From NCBI GenBank assembly GCA_963978905.1, contig OZ022259.1, positions 45,278,727 through 45,342,726 of the forward strand: DNA of 64,000 nt. Direction: 5' to 3'. How positions within the stretch are numbered: the stretch's first letter is position 1; each line of letters starts with the position of its first letter. A program made the position numbers and the translations under genes. This stretch comes from Trichostrongylus colubriformis. Taxonomy: Eukaryota > Nematoda > Chromadorea > Rhabditida > Trichostrongylidae. Below are positions 44,664 through 57,135 of the stretch, piece by piece. Below the pieces are notes generated by a model that saw nothing but the letters and a program-made list of their open reading frames with translations, was not told the origin of the DNA and ran no database searches.

Positions 44664-45511
44664 TCAGTTTATTCTCTTCCTTTTTTTTTGCTTGACGGTA
44701 GCCGCCATGACCAAATACGCCCAAAAGAAAATATTCCCTTAGAAAATCGAGATACCGCAAATGAATGTGTGTGGGTGTGGCGCAGGAGGAGCCGATGAGA
44801 CACGTGCCGCCTCATTCTCAGCTCGGATTTCACTGCACTCACCGTGAAAATACCGCGCGCATTGTCCACTATACCGCGCGAATTCCTCTTTATTACCAGA
44901 ATTTTCAGGTTTTTCATCAAAATCACATATATAACGGCTAGAGCTACAACTTGAATACTTTTTCATACTGTATTACCGCATGTTGATACCGTATTACGCC
45001 TAAAAACATGGCAAAAAGGCCATTGCCTCTTTCATGATTCTTCAGCCACAATTGAATTTATTGATTCTATACTAGAGGGCTCATCTAGAGATCATCAACC
45101 TCTGCTTCTTTAGAAGTCTAGCGGTAAAAGAAGAAATTCAATTTGGTTGAGCACAATGGATACGACACAGCTGAGTAATCGAATCCTGAACTTTGCTTTC
45201 CGTGCGGCGTACGAGATTAGAGTTGACATGCATACTTGAATGCTCTCAATTGAATTGCTCCACTGATAACATCCCTTTCAGTCAGTTTTTCGTGAATAAC
45301 AACTCTTTTCTTCAGATCTTCTATCGCGATCGAGTAAGATCTACCTTTTTGCGAATGGGTGCTGTTTGCTGAACTTCCGTAGATTCTCAAATCAGTACTT
45401 TCAAGCTTCACATTTTTAGTGTCCAATTGTGCACAATCAATCCAAAACAAACCCATCATCTCCCATATCGTTTGGTGGAATTGGCGATTTCTGGGAAACA
45501 TTGTGACTGGC
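44664..45511 (-). CDS. Small three-exon gene, unknown product (about 154 aa)
   Basis: Exons are 45236-45511, 44843-44967 and 44664-44737, phases consistent. The ATG at 45499-45501 follows a CTTTTAG acceptor by ten bases with no upstream coding, the usual look of an SL trans-splice site. The product is basic and mostly soluble. It includes RSYSIAIEDLKKRVVIHEK, then a Ser/Cys-rich stretch (KKYSSCSSSRYIC), and ends in a short hydrophobic segment (IFFWAYLVMAAT) with a lysine/arginine tail (KQKKRKR), which could anchor it to a membrane with the basic tail cytosolic. No family recognised. Confidence 0.5.
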
Positions 45512-45669
45512 CTAAAAGTTTATAGCGCCGGTATTTTGCACCGTAGCTTATGAATTACGGCGATCACCTGGCGCTAAACCGTCTGGCGCTCGCCTTGCAG
45601 TGCCAATGCTAAAGGGGCTCAATCACGAAAGATTTGTTCGCGGAGGTAGCTTGAGCTTTCGAGTGAGAT

Positions 45670-45898
45670 GTCCTACCTTTGATAATGGCCAACTTGTCTA
45701 CTGCGCCAAAGAATTGGGTGATTCATCCTCACCTGGCCCCGACACCAAGCGCTATCGCTGTAAGTGATTGTAATAGCTGTTGCAGGATTATTTACCTTTT
45801 CTGTGATCACCTATTCCTCTCGCTATGCAGTTATTACTATGGAAACAGATGGTGTATCAATAAATTGCATTCGTACAGTGCATATAATTCTTAATTGA
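45670..45898 (+). CDS. Possible 3' end of an unknown gene (two exons)
   Basis: An open stretch ending at 45759 (FDNGQLVYCAKELG, SSSPGPDTKRYR) meets a strong GTAAGTGA donor. A 71-base intron ends at TATGCAG (45830), and the next exon (FITMETDGVSINCIR) reaches a stop at 45898 in matching phase. The upstream boundary is unclear. The product is unknown. Confidence 0.3.
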
Positions 45899-47159
45899 TG
45901 ACCACCAAGTTCTCCATCCCTTCGGGGTGGGTGAATTCGTGCCAAACAAGTGAGGATGAACAAAAACACTGACCATTTCTTCAGTCGGTCCTAAAAGCTA
46001 TTGTTTAGGCCAAATTGAATTTTGCTGCTACCGCGAATATGAATGGAGCAAGAGCGGGTGGCTCATTCTCAAAAAGTCAACGATTCACCCGAAGCTCTTA
46101 TCAGCTTGTAATTCTAAGCTTCGTTTTCTGACATGCTTCCAGATAATGCTCGCTGTAGCTTTACTCCATTCAGAGTTGTTTACCTTATTACCTCACCCTT
46201 TTACACAACTTTTGTTGTCAGCCTTCATGCTGAAACCTCAGGAGTTGACGATCGCAGCTGTTCGTATGAGGAAGAAGTGGAACAAGCTATTTTAATTTGT
46301 TTGTTTGCTTTCTTCATTTGAATGTTTTTTGCTTTCCCGTAAATCGCTGTTGCCAATTAACCTACTCTGAAAAGTGGGAGAGATCTTATAGTCGGAGCGA
46401 GACTACATCACTGATTCCACGCCGGGACAAGTGTGGATATTCGCAGCTTTTTTCACTGCCCCCTCCTGTGTTCTGGTGACCATGTCGAATGCGTATTGGG
46501 TAGTGTTAAAACATGCCCATCTTCGTTTTCAACGTGCACTACTTTCGAATTGTAAGCCACACTTTCTGATGAAACTTGCTTACCCCTTCGCATGTTTGAA
46601 TTCAGAATTTCTGTTTGAAGCTCAAGAGAGAAATTATTTCTTGTTTTACGTACTTGTCAACAACTTATGCTAGTACATTTTTATGCTTAGTAATAAAATA
46701 CAGTAAAGAAGAGTCGAGAGAGAAGTCACGAATGCCACTTGGTGGATATGTTTGATAAAAATTTTGGAAAACAGCCGAAGGGATTCCGTACAAGGGAATC
46801 GAGCTTACCCAATCCACAATCGTAAGAGCGGAATAGAGTTTTGCCAGAAAAGTACTCGAGGCGTTTTGGTTCGCGAGAAATCGATACATGAACAATAGAA
46901 ATGAGTGCTTAGCCGTCACTACCGATCTCTTGCCATTTGCATCACATTGCGAGCTACTGGAGTAATGATTGGCACTAGAGTGTAATCAGCATCATTGTAA
47001 TCAGCGAATATAAACAGCTTTCGGGGGCCTTGGGGGCCCTGATTACAATTATAAAAACCAAAAGTGCAAAATGCAGATCCGGAGTTTGAAGGGTTTTAAG
47101 TTTGACGGTGACTCACCGAATGGATACTGTAAAGCGTAAGTGGCGTATCCAGACTTACC
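45899..47159. other. Stretch with weak coding signs only
   Basis: A minus-strand open stretch at 46665-46919 (MYRFLANQNASSTFLAKLY, then a GTAAGC after IVDW) is hydrophobic and could be one exon of a membrane protein. A plus-strand stretch at 46139-46321 opens after TTCCAG. Neither can be joined to other exons. Confidence 0.25.
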
Positions 47160-47480
47160 GGCTATGCCCTAGAGGTGGGGAACTGTGAATTGTCCCATCA
47201 ATTATGTCTTTTGTGAGTCACGCCAAGCAGATAACCCGGTCAAATACTCACTGCAAGCAAACTTTGATCCTTTCTAATCCGCTTCTGAACGGAATTTTCC
47301 AATTTAGGATTGTAATCAGCATTCGCCCCAGAAGTAGTGAGCTGTGAATTTGTCCCCTCAATTATGAATTTTGGTGAGTTCTGCCAAGCACAAGACCTGG
47401 TGAAAAACTAATTGTAAGCAACTTTGATCCCTCCTGATCCGCTTCTTAACGGAATTTTGCAATTTTGTTTGTAAACAGCA
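47160..47480 (+). repeat. Tandem duplication, about 165-bp unit, two copies
   Basis: GTGAATTGTCCCATCAATTATG with CCGCTTCTGAACGGAATTTT is followed about 165 bp later by GTGAATTTGTCCCCTCAATTATG with CCGCTTCTTAACGGAATTTT. The copies have diverged by point changes and small indels. Non-coding. Confidence 0.8.
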
Positions 47481-49710
47481 TTCGAAGCCTGATCAGTTCG
47501 CCTAGGTTTTATTTCCAAGTTTCATTGGCAGGTAAACCCTTAGCCCACCCCCTATGCTATTTTGGAGCTAGCGGCAAAGGCATAGAACGGGGCACGTTAG
47601 AATCGAATTTTTCGCAGTCTAAGCTAAGGTAATCCCATTTCGAGGGATGTTGACTTATGTGGTCGGAAGTCGATGGATGTCTGTCATAACAACATTTTAG
47701 CGATACATGACGTCTAGTTCCAGAGGCTACAGAGGTACATTAGCGATATAAATGTAATCTTGAAGTCGCTTTTTTCACGAGCTTTTTTTCTGATTTCCAT
47801 TGAATTAACATCAAAGCTCTGAAGAAGGCGGAGACGTTAGAACGTTAGCCTCGTTCGTGAATCATGCAAAGGTTCCAATAAAACAGTCACTATACGTTCA
47901 GGCATTTCTGATTTTATTTTTAAAAACTGGTCAATTCTGCAGATAAGCTCATGGGAGAGAAATTAAACCGAATTTTCAATGATAAACACTTTTAATGAGG
48001 CGTGAACAACACGAGATTCTCTATGCGCTTCAAATTACATGTCTCGGTGATCAGAGTACCAAGCAAATATATAAAAAAAATTAAAATATGAATAGCACAA
48101 TAAAAGACAATCTCGTAAACCAAGATGTGCGTAGACCCCTTCTCGGCAACTGAAGCGGGTTTTAGTACCGTACGCGAATATTCACATGAAGGAATCGTCA
48201 AAAAAATTGACTTTTTTTCTCCTCGTGCTGTGGTCACATGCAAAATTTCAAGCGATGAAGCGCGAAAAAGGCAAAATAAGATTGGGCGCTTAACTATCAT
48301 CTCATCGCCAACTGTTCAAAAGTTCACCGGCGGGATCTCAAATTCATTACTTTATTACAGTTTTTCTGTCTTTTGTAGCTTAAGAACCAAGAGATTTTTT
48401 CACCCTTTGGTGTTTTTAATCAAATGGTGTGTCTAATATAGTGAATTTGAGAGGAATTCCTTTCATCTTTTGGTGTTCTTATTTAAATAATGCAATATAG
48501 TGATTTTGAAAGAAAATGCAATCATGGTATTCTCGTGCACGATTCCTCTATGTCCATTGTATGATGCTTCCTCTCCACACCCAGCTATAAATAAAAAGAA
48601 TCCACTGAATGCGGCCCTGAAGTAAATAAGCGTAGAAGATAATTGAAGTTCAAAGTGAGTTCTTGGAGCCCACCCATGCACTTTCAAGGGATTCATTCTA
48701 CATTTATCCACTCTTTCCTCAGATTTTTTGTGGATTGGAGAGATGAGGCCATTGGACGTTCATTTCGGTACATCAGCTTCCGTTCGAGCAGAGAGTTTTT
48801 TGGGGCATCCTTCAAAAAAAGAAGGAGAAAGCTCGAATGGATCTTATTTTGGTTGCTTGAGTAAGGGAGGAAATCGTTCTCCTCGAATGTTCTCCTTCAA
48901 GGAGTTGTCCATGGAAACTTGAGTTCTTCTGTTACCCATGTACATATTATATTTACCTTGTATTTACTTACTAAGGGCCGCATGTAGTTTCACGAAAAAA
49001 CGAAAAATCCGACTGAGACAGAGCCCACTAAAATGACGTCCGACGGGGTAGGCCATGCCAGGCGTAGCTAAGAAGGCTCTATGAGCAAAGCGGAGACTGT
49101 CACTTGGTGAGGGACACAAAGTGGGAAGCAAATCGAGATTGGGCGCAACAGATCAGAACTGTTCTGTTCCTGCCGACAACTGTTCAAATGTAGCTCGTCG
49201 GGATTTTGAACAAGCACCTGTTTCTCCAATTTTTGCAATTTTACATAGGGAAAAAAAATTCCTCGGTTCTTTTCATGTTTCTGTTCATGTACTGTATCCA
49301 GTAGAGCGTTTTTGAGGAATTAATAGTCATTGAATTACTGTAAGCGCTTTCTTTAACGTACGATTGCTTTAATGTATTGTTTGACTCCACCATTTGAGCA
49401 CGAGTTTGAAATCAAGCTCTAGATGATTCGAAGGTATGAAGTGCGCAGTGAAGATGCGTAGTATATGAATGGAATTTTTACGCGTTATATTCTTGCTCAA
49501 AATTTTGTGTAAAATAATTGATTAGCATTGCTCTTAAACTAGGGACTCTGTAAGTTTATTTTAGTAGGTTCGAAGCTAATCACGCTGTAATGACTATTCG
49601 ATTTTCCATGTGAATCTCAATTTATGGAATACATTCAGGTTGGAGCAAGTGACGATGCAGTCGAATTATTCACTTTTTTCACTGAATATTTCACCTTGTA
49701 GCCTCACATC
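47481..49710. other. Stretch without a supportable gene
   Basis: It includes an R3 fragment (48930-49030). The open frame at 48125-48436 on the plus strand overlaps an equally long frame on the minus strand and has no splice signals, so neither is called. Confidence 0.35.
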
Positions 49711-49722
49711 GATTAACAGCCA

Positions 49723-49950
49723 ATTGTTTTTCGGCAGCAATATCCCGAAAGCGCATTCCTAGCTATTTTTGCAGTTACTTCAGAAGGTGTATAACTCTTA
49801 TACATAGCCTTGCTGGATTCGTACGATGCTAACGATACCCTCAAAGACGCTTCCTGGCAGCGAAATTGGAACCATTCACTAGGGAGGGAATTTTTAGATA
49901 AACCATCCAAATCAGCACCGAGTTCATATTTTGCGCTTTCGAAACAAATG
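49723..49950 (-). CDS. Possible terminal exon, unknown gene
   Basis: An open stretch (GLSKNSLPSEWFQFRC, ASYESSKAMYKSYTPSEV) ends in a stop near 49723. A partner exon ending at a GTGAGT near 50030 may lie upstream, with a start near 50157, which would make it divergent from the gene beginning at 50259. Phase could not be settled. Confidence 0.25.
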
Positions 49951-50258
49951 TGTTTCTTTACTATTGTACGTACTTCTGATGCTTGCTAAGACTTGACTAA
50001 TACCTCCTTCGATAATACTATACTCACCACTCCATGTTGCAGATTTATTGAAGGAAGAAATGCGCAGAAATAGCAAAGGTTTTGTTATTCGAAGAACATT
50101 GCAATGCGGAAACAGCCTTACAGATAACCCCGCCCACAGGCAGCGCCACCCACCCATAGCACGTGAACAATTTGTCGATTTTCCTTGTCTATAGAATTGT
50201 GATTTCTCACTTCTTGTCCACGTTTACGTTGCCTTATACGAAGAAGAAATTTTCAGAC

Positions 50259-51657
50259 ATGGCATCTCATTATGACGCTCGCAGTATATCGCGATGGCTC
50301 TTGATGACTTTGCTCTGTGTTATTCTCTTTATATCAACTGGCTTGCTAAACTTATGTTTCGAGCAGCCGATTCGAAATTCGTGCTTACGAAAGTGAGCGT
50401 CGCGGTGGTTATGACTTATTTATTGCATATGTACGCTTAAGCGAGTTTAATGACCGTTCTATCAGTGGCGCTCCGGGTGAATGTCATTAGGACAGAAAAT
50501 TCGCGTTGCGGCGTCCGGCGTGCGACGCGATGGTGCGAGCTATGTATGCGCTCCCTATTGGATGGATCCTCAGGTGATGATGGTGCTCTATACCGTATTC
50601 TAGGCGTAATCGCTTCAGAACCCAACTAGTGCGCCACCCCTATCTCTCACCATTTCGTCGCGCGCCAATGAAAGCGGTCGCGATTTTTTTGTCCTCACGG
50701 CATACACCCGCAGTGCTCCTTGCGTAATCTCCTATGTGACAAGCCAGTCGCAAGGCGCTTATCATTCCTTCATCGGCTCATACTTAAACTGAGCGAAAGC
50801 TTCCTCACTATTCGAAGACACCATTAGGAGCTATTTTAGCTCATTGCGGGACAGTTGTGAAAGAATTCGGGAAACTCAAAGCGCTCAGTAGTGCAAGAGC
50901 AGAGAAGCAACGAAATGAAGCGGTCAAACTTGAGAAATAAGAAACAAACCCCCTCCCCTTTCCACGATGAACTTGAAAGTGCTATCGCTCCTCTGCATCA
51001 CTAGTCGCAAAGGGGTGATGCAGACGGCAAGAGTGGCTAAGCCACCCAGCTGCGGACGTTGCCCCGCGCTCCCGGAAACTCAGCCTTTGGCTGCGCTGCA
51101 GAACGAAACGCAGCGCAGCAAGATGGCCACCCAAGGGCTCGAAATTGCTTGCGATCGAGGTGAAATAAAATATTCCAGTTCAACTATCCTGGATAACAAC
51201 TGTTTTAACCAACGTCAAACGATTTTTCTCTTTATGGCTTTCTCTGTGGTACGCATAATCACCTATAAAATTGAAACGACGTTCACCAGCCGGTGAGTCC
51301 TGTATTTCTTTTTTCTATAATTTTTTGATCAAATATCGATTTTGATGCCAATATCGATTTATTGGTCACGGTCAAGATGGCTCAATCTTTTCCCTCATTG
51401 TATCATCCTCTCCTCCTTTTTTAGTCTAAGTGCTTAGTAGGGCCAGCAGTTTTGAAGAACATTACCTTCGGTAGTGCTAGGGATGGTGTGCCTGTGGCGA
51501 GAATATCGTCCGCACTCGATGAGCCAAAATAGCTTTTTTGAAAATGATCCGCCTTCACAGCGAATTGCATGCGTTCCAGGAATTCGAAATGCGTCACAAA
51601 GAGGAATCTGCCAGGACATCACATCGGTATCGCTCTGGGCATACCGCAAGTGGTCAG
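50259..51657 (+). CDS. Predicted membrane protein gene, 5' part (3 exons)
   Basis: The ATG at 50259 lies two bases after AATTTTCAG, with no coding sequence before it, a typical nematode trans-splice acceptor. Exons 50259-50392, 51179-51292 and 51458-51657 keep phase. Exon 1 encodes a signal-anchor-like segment (WLLMTLLCVILFISTGLLNL). Exon 2 has a second hydrophobic stretch (TIFLFMAFSVVRII). Exon 3 is polar and Cys-containing (WREYRPHSMSQNS, CVPGIRNASQRGICQD). The exon 3 acceptor (TTTTGAAG) is weak. What follows 51657 is open: a frame continuing from 51830 ends near 51978, or the gene may join exons at 53368 onward. A MITE-A copy sits in intron 1. Product not recognised. Confidence 0.5.
50475..50709. 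mobile_element. MITE-A copy 4
   Basis: It starts GGGTGAATGTCATTAGGACA and ends TCCTCACGGCATACACCC. Interior TAATCGCTTCAGAACCCAAC is shared with the other copies. It lies in intron 1 of the predicted gene starting at 50259. Confidence 0.65.
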
Positions 51658-52029
51658 GTAAGCTTCGCAAAGCTCCCAGCTCATTATTTTCTATACATGT
51701 GATAATTAAACGAATATGTTACTGTTGAGTCGTCAAAATTGCCAAAATCAGAGAACTAATCATGGTCAACTTTGCTAAATTACGTGATTCGGATGGCTAG
51801 TGTGGTGTTACTGGATACAATCTCAGTTTCAGGCTCTTCCTTTCAGTGTCATCGCTCTCTTGTCAGTGTCTTCTTACGTGCTTTGCTTGAGCCACGATTG
51901 AAAGTCTGTAGAATTGTACCTTCCTCTTCCCCGTTGATTCTCGCCGCGAACGTGCTTTTCCGCGCGCTGCGTCACTAACGCATCGATCGGATACACGCGG
52001 ATCTGTGAGGTGTAGTGGACGTAGATAGC

Positions 52030-52230
52030 TGAAGGGCTCACCTAGAGGCACACTATGCGGTCATCGAAATAAGCACTTACCTTCTTGAGGCAGGTGGACC
52101 CTTGTGTAGTTGTCCAGGCTGCATACTTTATGCGGCATCACGGTGCACCCTCGCGACCATAGGCTGCAACCTCAACCGAGCCGCACCCACGGAACCGAAT
52201 AACGCTCGGCGTTGGGTGAACCGAATCCCA
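52030..52230. mobile_element. MITE-C copy
   Basis: It contains GGCACACTATGCGGTCATCG, CTTACCTTCTTGAGGCAGG and CGGCATCACGGTGC, parallel to 52921-53250. The right end is not clear. Confidence 0.5.
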
Positions 52231-52920
52231 ACGTGGCGTTTACGTGGTGGAGGGAGCTTGCGAACCATCATGAAAAGCAAAGACAAGGCAGAAATTCTAA
52301 TGCTGAAGGCAACGTTAGCAGGACGAAACAGGGATGTCTTTGAAAATCGAGTGGTGCCACCAAGCTCTCGATTATTGGCTGTGGTACTCGTACGGGGACT
52401 GTATTAGAGGAACCGTTTTCGACGCTCCTTGAGCTTATCGTTCGTTTTTCTTCTCTGGTGTGTGGATCAAGACCTCCACTTTCAGTTATGGGTGTGATAA
52501 CGCTTACAATTTGTCGCGTGATGTGCCTTTAGCGGAAGCACTGAGTCAGGCATAGTTCGAGGAATCTCCTAAAGCGACATCATGTTGCTACTATTCAATC
52601 GTGACCCAAAACTGATTCTGATTCACTCCAAAGGCTTTCTTTTACAAATGCCCTTTCTTAAGAGCACAAAATTATTGGGGAAGGTTTGATTGGAATAGCC
52701 TGCACTAGTTCTTCAGAATAGTTGCATGTTCTTCGCAAAAAATAAGAAACATAATTAAGTTCATCTCATAATACTCACGGCCTCCTGGCTCGCACTCATC
52801 GCATTTCACGCCACACAGAAGTGTGAGAATTTTCCGCCCTAATGCATACTCCAAAAGCATGCACAGGTGTGGGTTCATAGTATCGATTCGTGGCCAATAT
52901 TCATAGAGTGTTCTGGTTTG

Positions 52921-53250
52921 AAGGCACACTTTGCGATGACCAGATGGGTCGACTTACCTCCCTGGATTACCAGATCCTTGGGTAACTAGTCAGGTTGCAC
53001 CTTTTCGCATCGCCACGGTGCCGTGTCACGGCGCGCTACACCTGCTCGAACCCACTCCCACGCCATCCATTTTGCTCACCATCAGTTGACCGATAAGAGA
53101 GCTCAAGTGAGTGGCGTCGGAATGAGTTCGAGCAGGTGTAGCGCAGTGGATCCTTGCGAAGCGAAAAAGGCGCAGCCTGACTTGTTACCCAAGGATCTAT
53201 TGTTTTAAGAAGGTAAGTCGACCTAGCTGATTATCGCGAAGTGTGTCTTC
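52921..53250. mobile_element. MITE-C, most complete copy
   Basis: The left arm AAGGCACACTTTGCGATGAC, then GTCGACTTACCTC, faces the right-hand GGTAAGTCGACC and CGCGAAGTGTGTCTT. Inside, GCGCTACACCTGCTCGAAC faces GTTCGAGCAGGTGTAGCGC, and CTTGGGTAACTAGTCAGG faces its inverse, so most of the element is one long hairpin. Non-coding. Confidence 0.75.
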
Positions 53251-53371
53251 AATAAGTCATTCACTCACAGACACTGTAACAGCATATAGCAAACAACCTT
53301 TCTCATAGATATCATATATAACATAATATCAGTATTTATGCATATTATTACAGTAAATATTTTACAGACAG

Positions 53372-55960
53372 ATGCTGACGTCGATTGGCGTTCAACAAAC
53401 TTCACTGCTACATGTGAGCACGTTCGTTATCGCTTCATTCGCATTTTATCCTTACGCGAAAGACTTCTGTTGCCTATGTCGTCTGGTCGGATACGCAATA
53501 CAGCGACGTTTCTTCAAAAATCATCAGGACCTTATCCTGATCTTGGTGATTCTGTACATCTATATGAGTGTACTAATAGTAAGTTTACAGCTTTTCATCA
53601 AGCCAAATAACTATTGTCAGTTGAAAGTGATTTGGGGCATGCTAAGCTGAATTTTAGTCGTTTAATGAATAACCGTATGCAAACACGTAAGGAATGTTCA
53701 TTACGATGTCTACATGCGAGAATCGGAAGTAATACACCTCATCAGACACGCAGGGAAAAGTTGATGGATGGACTCCCTTAACCGTAGCAAGGACTCCTAC
53801 TATTAATTGGGTTGTAATGGTTATCAATGTCGGAAATGAAAAGGAGAAGCGCTTCTGAGGCAGCGTTCATACTCGAAGACAACTCGCACTTTAATCATGC
53901 AGACGCAGCAATCACGTAATCGGTCGCCGAGTGTGAACCCCATTTAGGGAAATTGATAAGAGTCTGCAATATCCAATTATGGTAGAGTTTGGTCATGCCT
54001 TACATTAACTTGATGATATATTGCAAAGTCATGCCGGGCGAGTCCACCCTCGGGGTGTGGCCAAAACGCCTCCCATGTTTTCTCATGAACGACTGCCATG
54101 GCAGCCCCCACCCCGTATATCCGTGGAGTGTACTTTGGACACCTATTCTGGAACCTACTCAAGACACCTACTTTCGGATTATTGGAGTGCGCGGTGTTTG
54201 GAAAATTTTGCACCGTTCAACCCTTGGCTCCCTGTTTACCAGCTTACGTATTAAAGGCACCAAAAGGAGCAATTTTGACCTACGGTAACATTTGCAGTCC
54301 GTTCAGTTGCCGCACTTGCGTAAACGACCCTTGCTAGGACCTCGAGTGTGTAATTAATTGATTTTTTAAAACAAAAACACTTTTTTCTTATATTTTTTCA
54401 TTCCTTTCCCTGTTTTACTTGTTACTTGCTCTTTACTGTTTCACTTGATTAACATCGTCATGAATGAAATCAATTCTGCTTCACGGGACATCAAATGACG
54501 GTGGCGTAGGTCTTCTCTGCCCACCGCCGGCGTGCAACTCGGCCACTGAAGGGTGCAGTTGTGAAGCGCACTGAGATCGCAATAGCCCCTGAATGGCGCG
54601 TTTCTCAATACAGGTTTCGCTACACATTATCTTTTTGAGCTTGAATGTCCGTTTACAGATAATAGTAATTCCAATTAGGCCATTCTTCCCTGCTGCCTTC
54701 CCAGTGCCTTTAAGTAGAGACCTGCGATTTTATTGAATAGAAGATAATATAAGTCAAATCGTTACTCAAAATGTCAACGCTATGTACATATGAAATGCCA
54801 ACGACTGAGTATTCTTTTCAGGTTGAATTTTTGGACATATCCGTCAATCTTTATTGTCCACAGTACCTGCTTGGACTACCAATCCTTTTTCCAAATATTA
54901 ATTTCCCTCTGCCTATCTATCTCATGCATTCTTATGTGATACAATTCCACAAAGAAATGCCTTTGATCATTTACGAAGTGAGTATTCCACTGATTTTTGA
55001 TATGCATAGGATCGTAACGGTACACGTCATCAGGTGCTGCATAAAACTCGCATAACCACTTTGAGTAATGAAAAACGAGGGCGGTCAAAGGCCGTGGGAG
55101 CGGAACCGTACAACGCTTATGGGGCTTAGAGACCGGGTTCCTCTAAAGAGGAGTGTGACGCAGTACACTCGAAGCAGGTCACTACACATTGCTTACTACG
55201 TCACCGCAAGTGAAAGGCACTGTTCTTTTGGAGTTCTGAAATGATGTTATATGGGTATACGTATGAAGGCATGGCCGCAGCGAATCCTTTCCAGCGTCCT
55301 GACTAAAGTCCCAGGGTCTGTCCATTTGGCAACAAAGACAGATTTTTGCATAAAAGCTGCTCCCTTTTATGTTCATGGCTCTAGGGAATGGTCTTATGTG
55401 TAGTGTGACGAAGAAAAGCTTTAGGAGCATGTATAGAGAAGTTATCCGTGGATAGACTATATCGACTCTATTTCATTTTGGTAGTAATCACATGTTACAC
55501 TACTTTGACTTATCCAATCAACTTACTCTTCCAGGTTCTTGAAGAGGACTGCTTTGTTCAACTACATCGATTGCGCTGCATACACCAGAAAGATTGTCCT
55601 GAGCTGTGAGTGTTACAGACTGACTTTTTCTGATCTATACATATTTCCCAGAGCTGTGAAATTGAATTATGCCTTCATTTGGAAGAGGACTGAATTGTTT
55701 TAGTTCATATGCTGTTCGCATGTCTATAAGGCCTTCAGTAGCTACTACAAAACATAGACGAGCAATCGATGGAAGAATTGTTCAGGTGTGCTCTAAGTTT
55801 TTTGAAGGCATTTGAAGGCTCTTTTCGTGACTGATGAGAGTGAATATTGTAGCTAAAAATTGGTGCGGAAGAGGCTAAATGGCATACCAGTGAGGAGAAA
55901 GAAGTGGGTGCTATCGCAATGAAGGAATGGGATGGAGGGGGTCGGGGGGGGGGGGGGGGG
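53372..55960 (+). CDS. Predicted multi-exon membrane protein gene (3' end not found)
   Basis: Exons are 53372-53578, 54822-54977, 55535-55605, 55704-55785 and one starting at 55853. All four junctions fit in phase with good TTTTCAG/TTCCAG-type acceptors and GTAAGT/GTGAGT-type donors. The ATG at 53372 lies four bases after TTTTACAG, so it may be trans-spliced; alternatively an upstream exon joins at 53368. Exon 1 has two hydrophobic helices (VSTFVIASFAFYPYA and LILILVILYIYMSVLI) split by a Cys/Arg-rich loop. Exon 2 (YLLGLPILFPNINFPLPIY) suggests a re-entrant or third helix. Later exons are polar (LHRLRCIHQKDCPEL, KHRRAIDGRIVQ). The last exon runs towards a run of 18 G at 55944-55961. No family recognised. 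Confidence 0.55.
54240..54720. repeat. Dispersed repeat R2, copy 4
   Basis: Begins GGCACCAAAAGGAGCAATTT and ends near a CCTTCCCAGTGCCTTTAAG stretch shared with the other copies. It lies in the first intron of the gene at 53372. Confidence 0.6.
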
Positions 55961-55961
55961 G
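55944..55961 (+). repeat. Run of 18 G
   Basis: It is preceded by GGAGGGGGTC and can form a G-quadruplex on the plus strand. It lies at or just after the last exon found for the gene starting at 53372. Confidence 0.9.
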
Positions 55962-57135
55962 TGGCATTTTCAGAGTTTAAAATGATGACGCATTGCTCGA
56001 GTGTCTAACTTGTCAATTGCTGTACACTGACATTCTTTGACATGATTAACGTGTTCCGAGCATGTACTTTATACTGTTTTTTTTTTGAATGCTGTGCTAC
56101 TGAGGGCTTGGACGGTTGTTGCTGCTGCACCATTTGGGGTGAGCCCCGTTTGAAATCATTACTTGCGGTGAACCCTCCGCACTTACTGAAAATAGCCGTA
56201 CGATGTTTTTCGTGGCGCTTCCCATGAGGTTAAGTTATCGTGCTCGTGCTTTATAAAATTGTACAACCGAAAATCTCATTATAGTGCTCGTGCCACCTAA
56301 AATATTATTTATACCGTAATATAGATTCGAGGAAAAATACAAAGAAGCGAAAGAAATGGTGCACGCGAAGGCCAACTGAGGCAGAACATGAGTAAGCAGT
56401 TTATAGAGGCAACAATCAGATAACACAAAAATTCCAAAGGATAATGCATCCGTCACAGCTTTGCTAGAACATATCTTTCAACATATCTTCTACATCCTTA
56501 TTTTCCTACAAACAATGCTTTTATAGAACTGAAATGCCAGTATATAGTACCTTGAATCCAGTATATTCATAATCATGCACAAGAACGAATATATTTCTAA
56601 ATTTAGCACTTTCATTTAATTTCATTACACTACCAGATAGCACTTTCATTTAATTTCATTGCATTACTAGATCATTTTTATCTCTTTCATTTAACAAATT
56701 TTCGATGGGTAGTCCTTCCCATTCTGCTGAAGATGAATTCAGCCGGGTTGCTGCCACGGATGGTTTGAGTGCTTAAGAAAAAGACTATCCAAGAAAGTAA
56801 CACCACGTAAAACCTATTCTCTTCGAAACTCTCCCTATAAACAGGTTTTCTTTTCGAGCAGACATACCTGGCGACTTCACTCCTTCTTCGGCATACAATG
56901 AATTATTCTTCTTTCTTATCAATATACTAAATAGATGCTGTAGTCTGTCTCTAAAGTCTTGGTGGAAGGCTACGGTTGTCCGGCAGAAGGTGAGGAGTCT
57001 ACTAGAGCGAGAACTTCTTTCGCTCAACTGGACTGAGGGAACGGCTAGCTGATTTTTTATAGTCTTTCTTATCGCTTGATACCACATCAATCCTGATACC
57101 ATTCACTACGGCTGACTCCATTGACTCCATACTGA
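55962..57135. other. Left flank of the AT-rich island
   Basis: From about 56470 base composition shifts to clearly AT-rich. A short direct repeat of TTTCATTTAATTTCATT occurs at 56609 and 56648. No gene seen; a minus-strand open stretch at 56785-57102 is unsupported. Confidence 0.4.

Noticed and set aside
53977..54288. Frames open on both strands at once near 54.0-54.3 kb
   Set aside because: Several frames are open together, which points to composition and not coding; no phase-matched splice sites.
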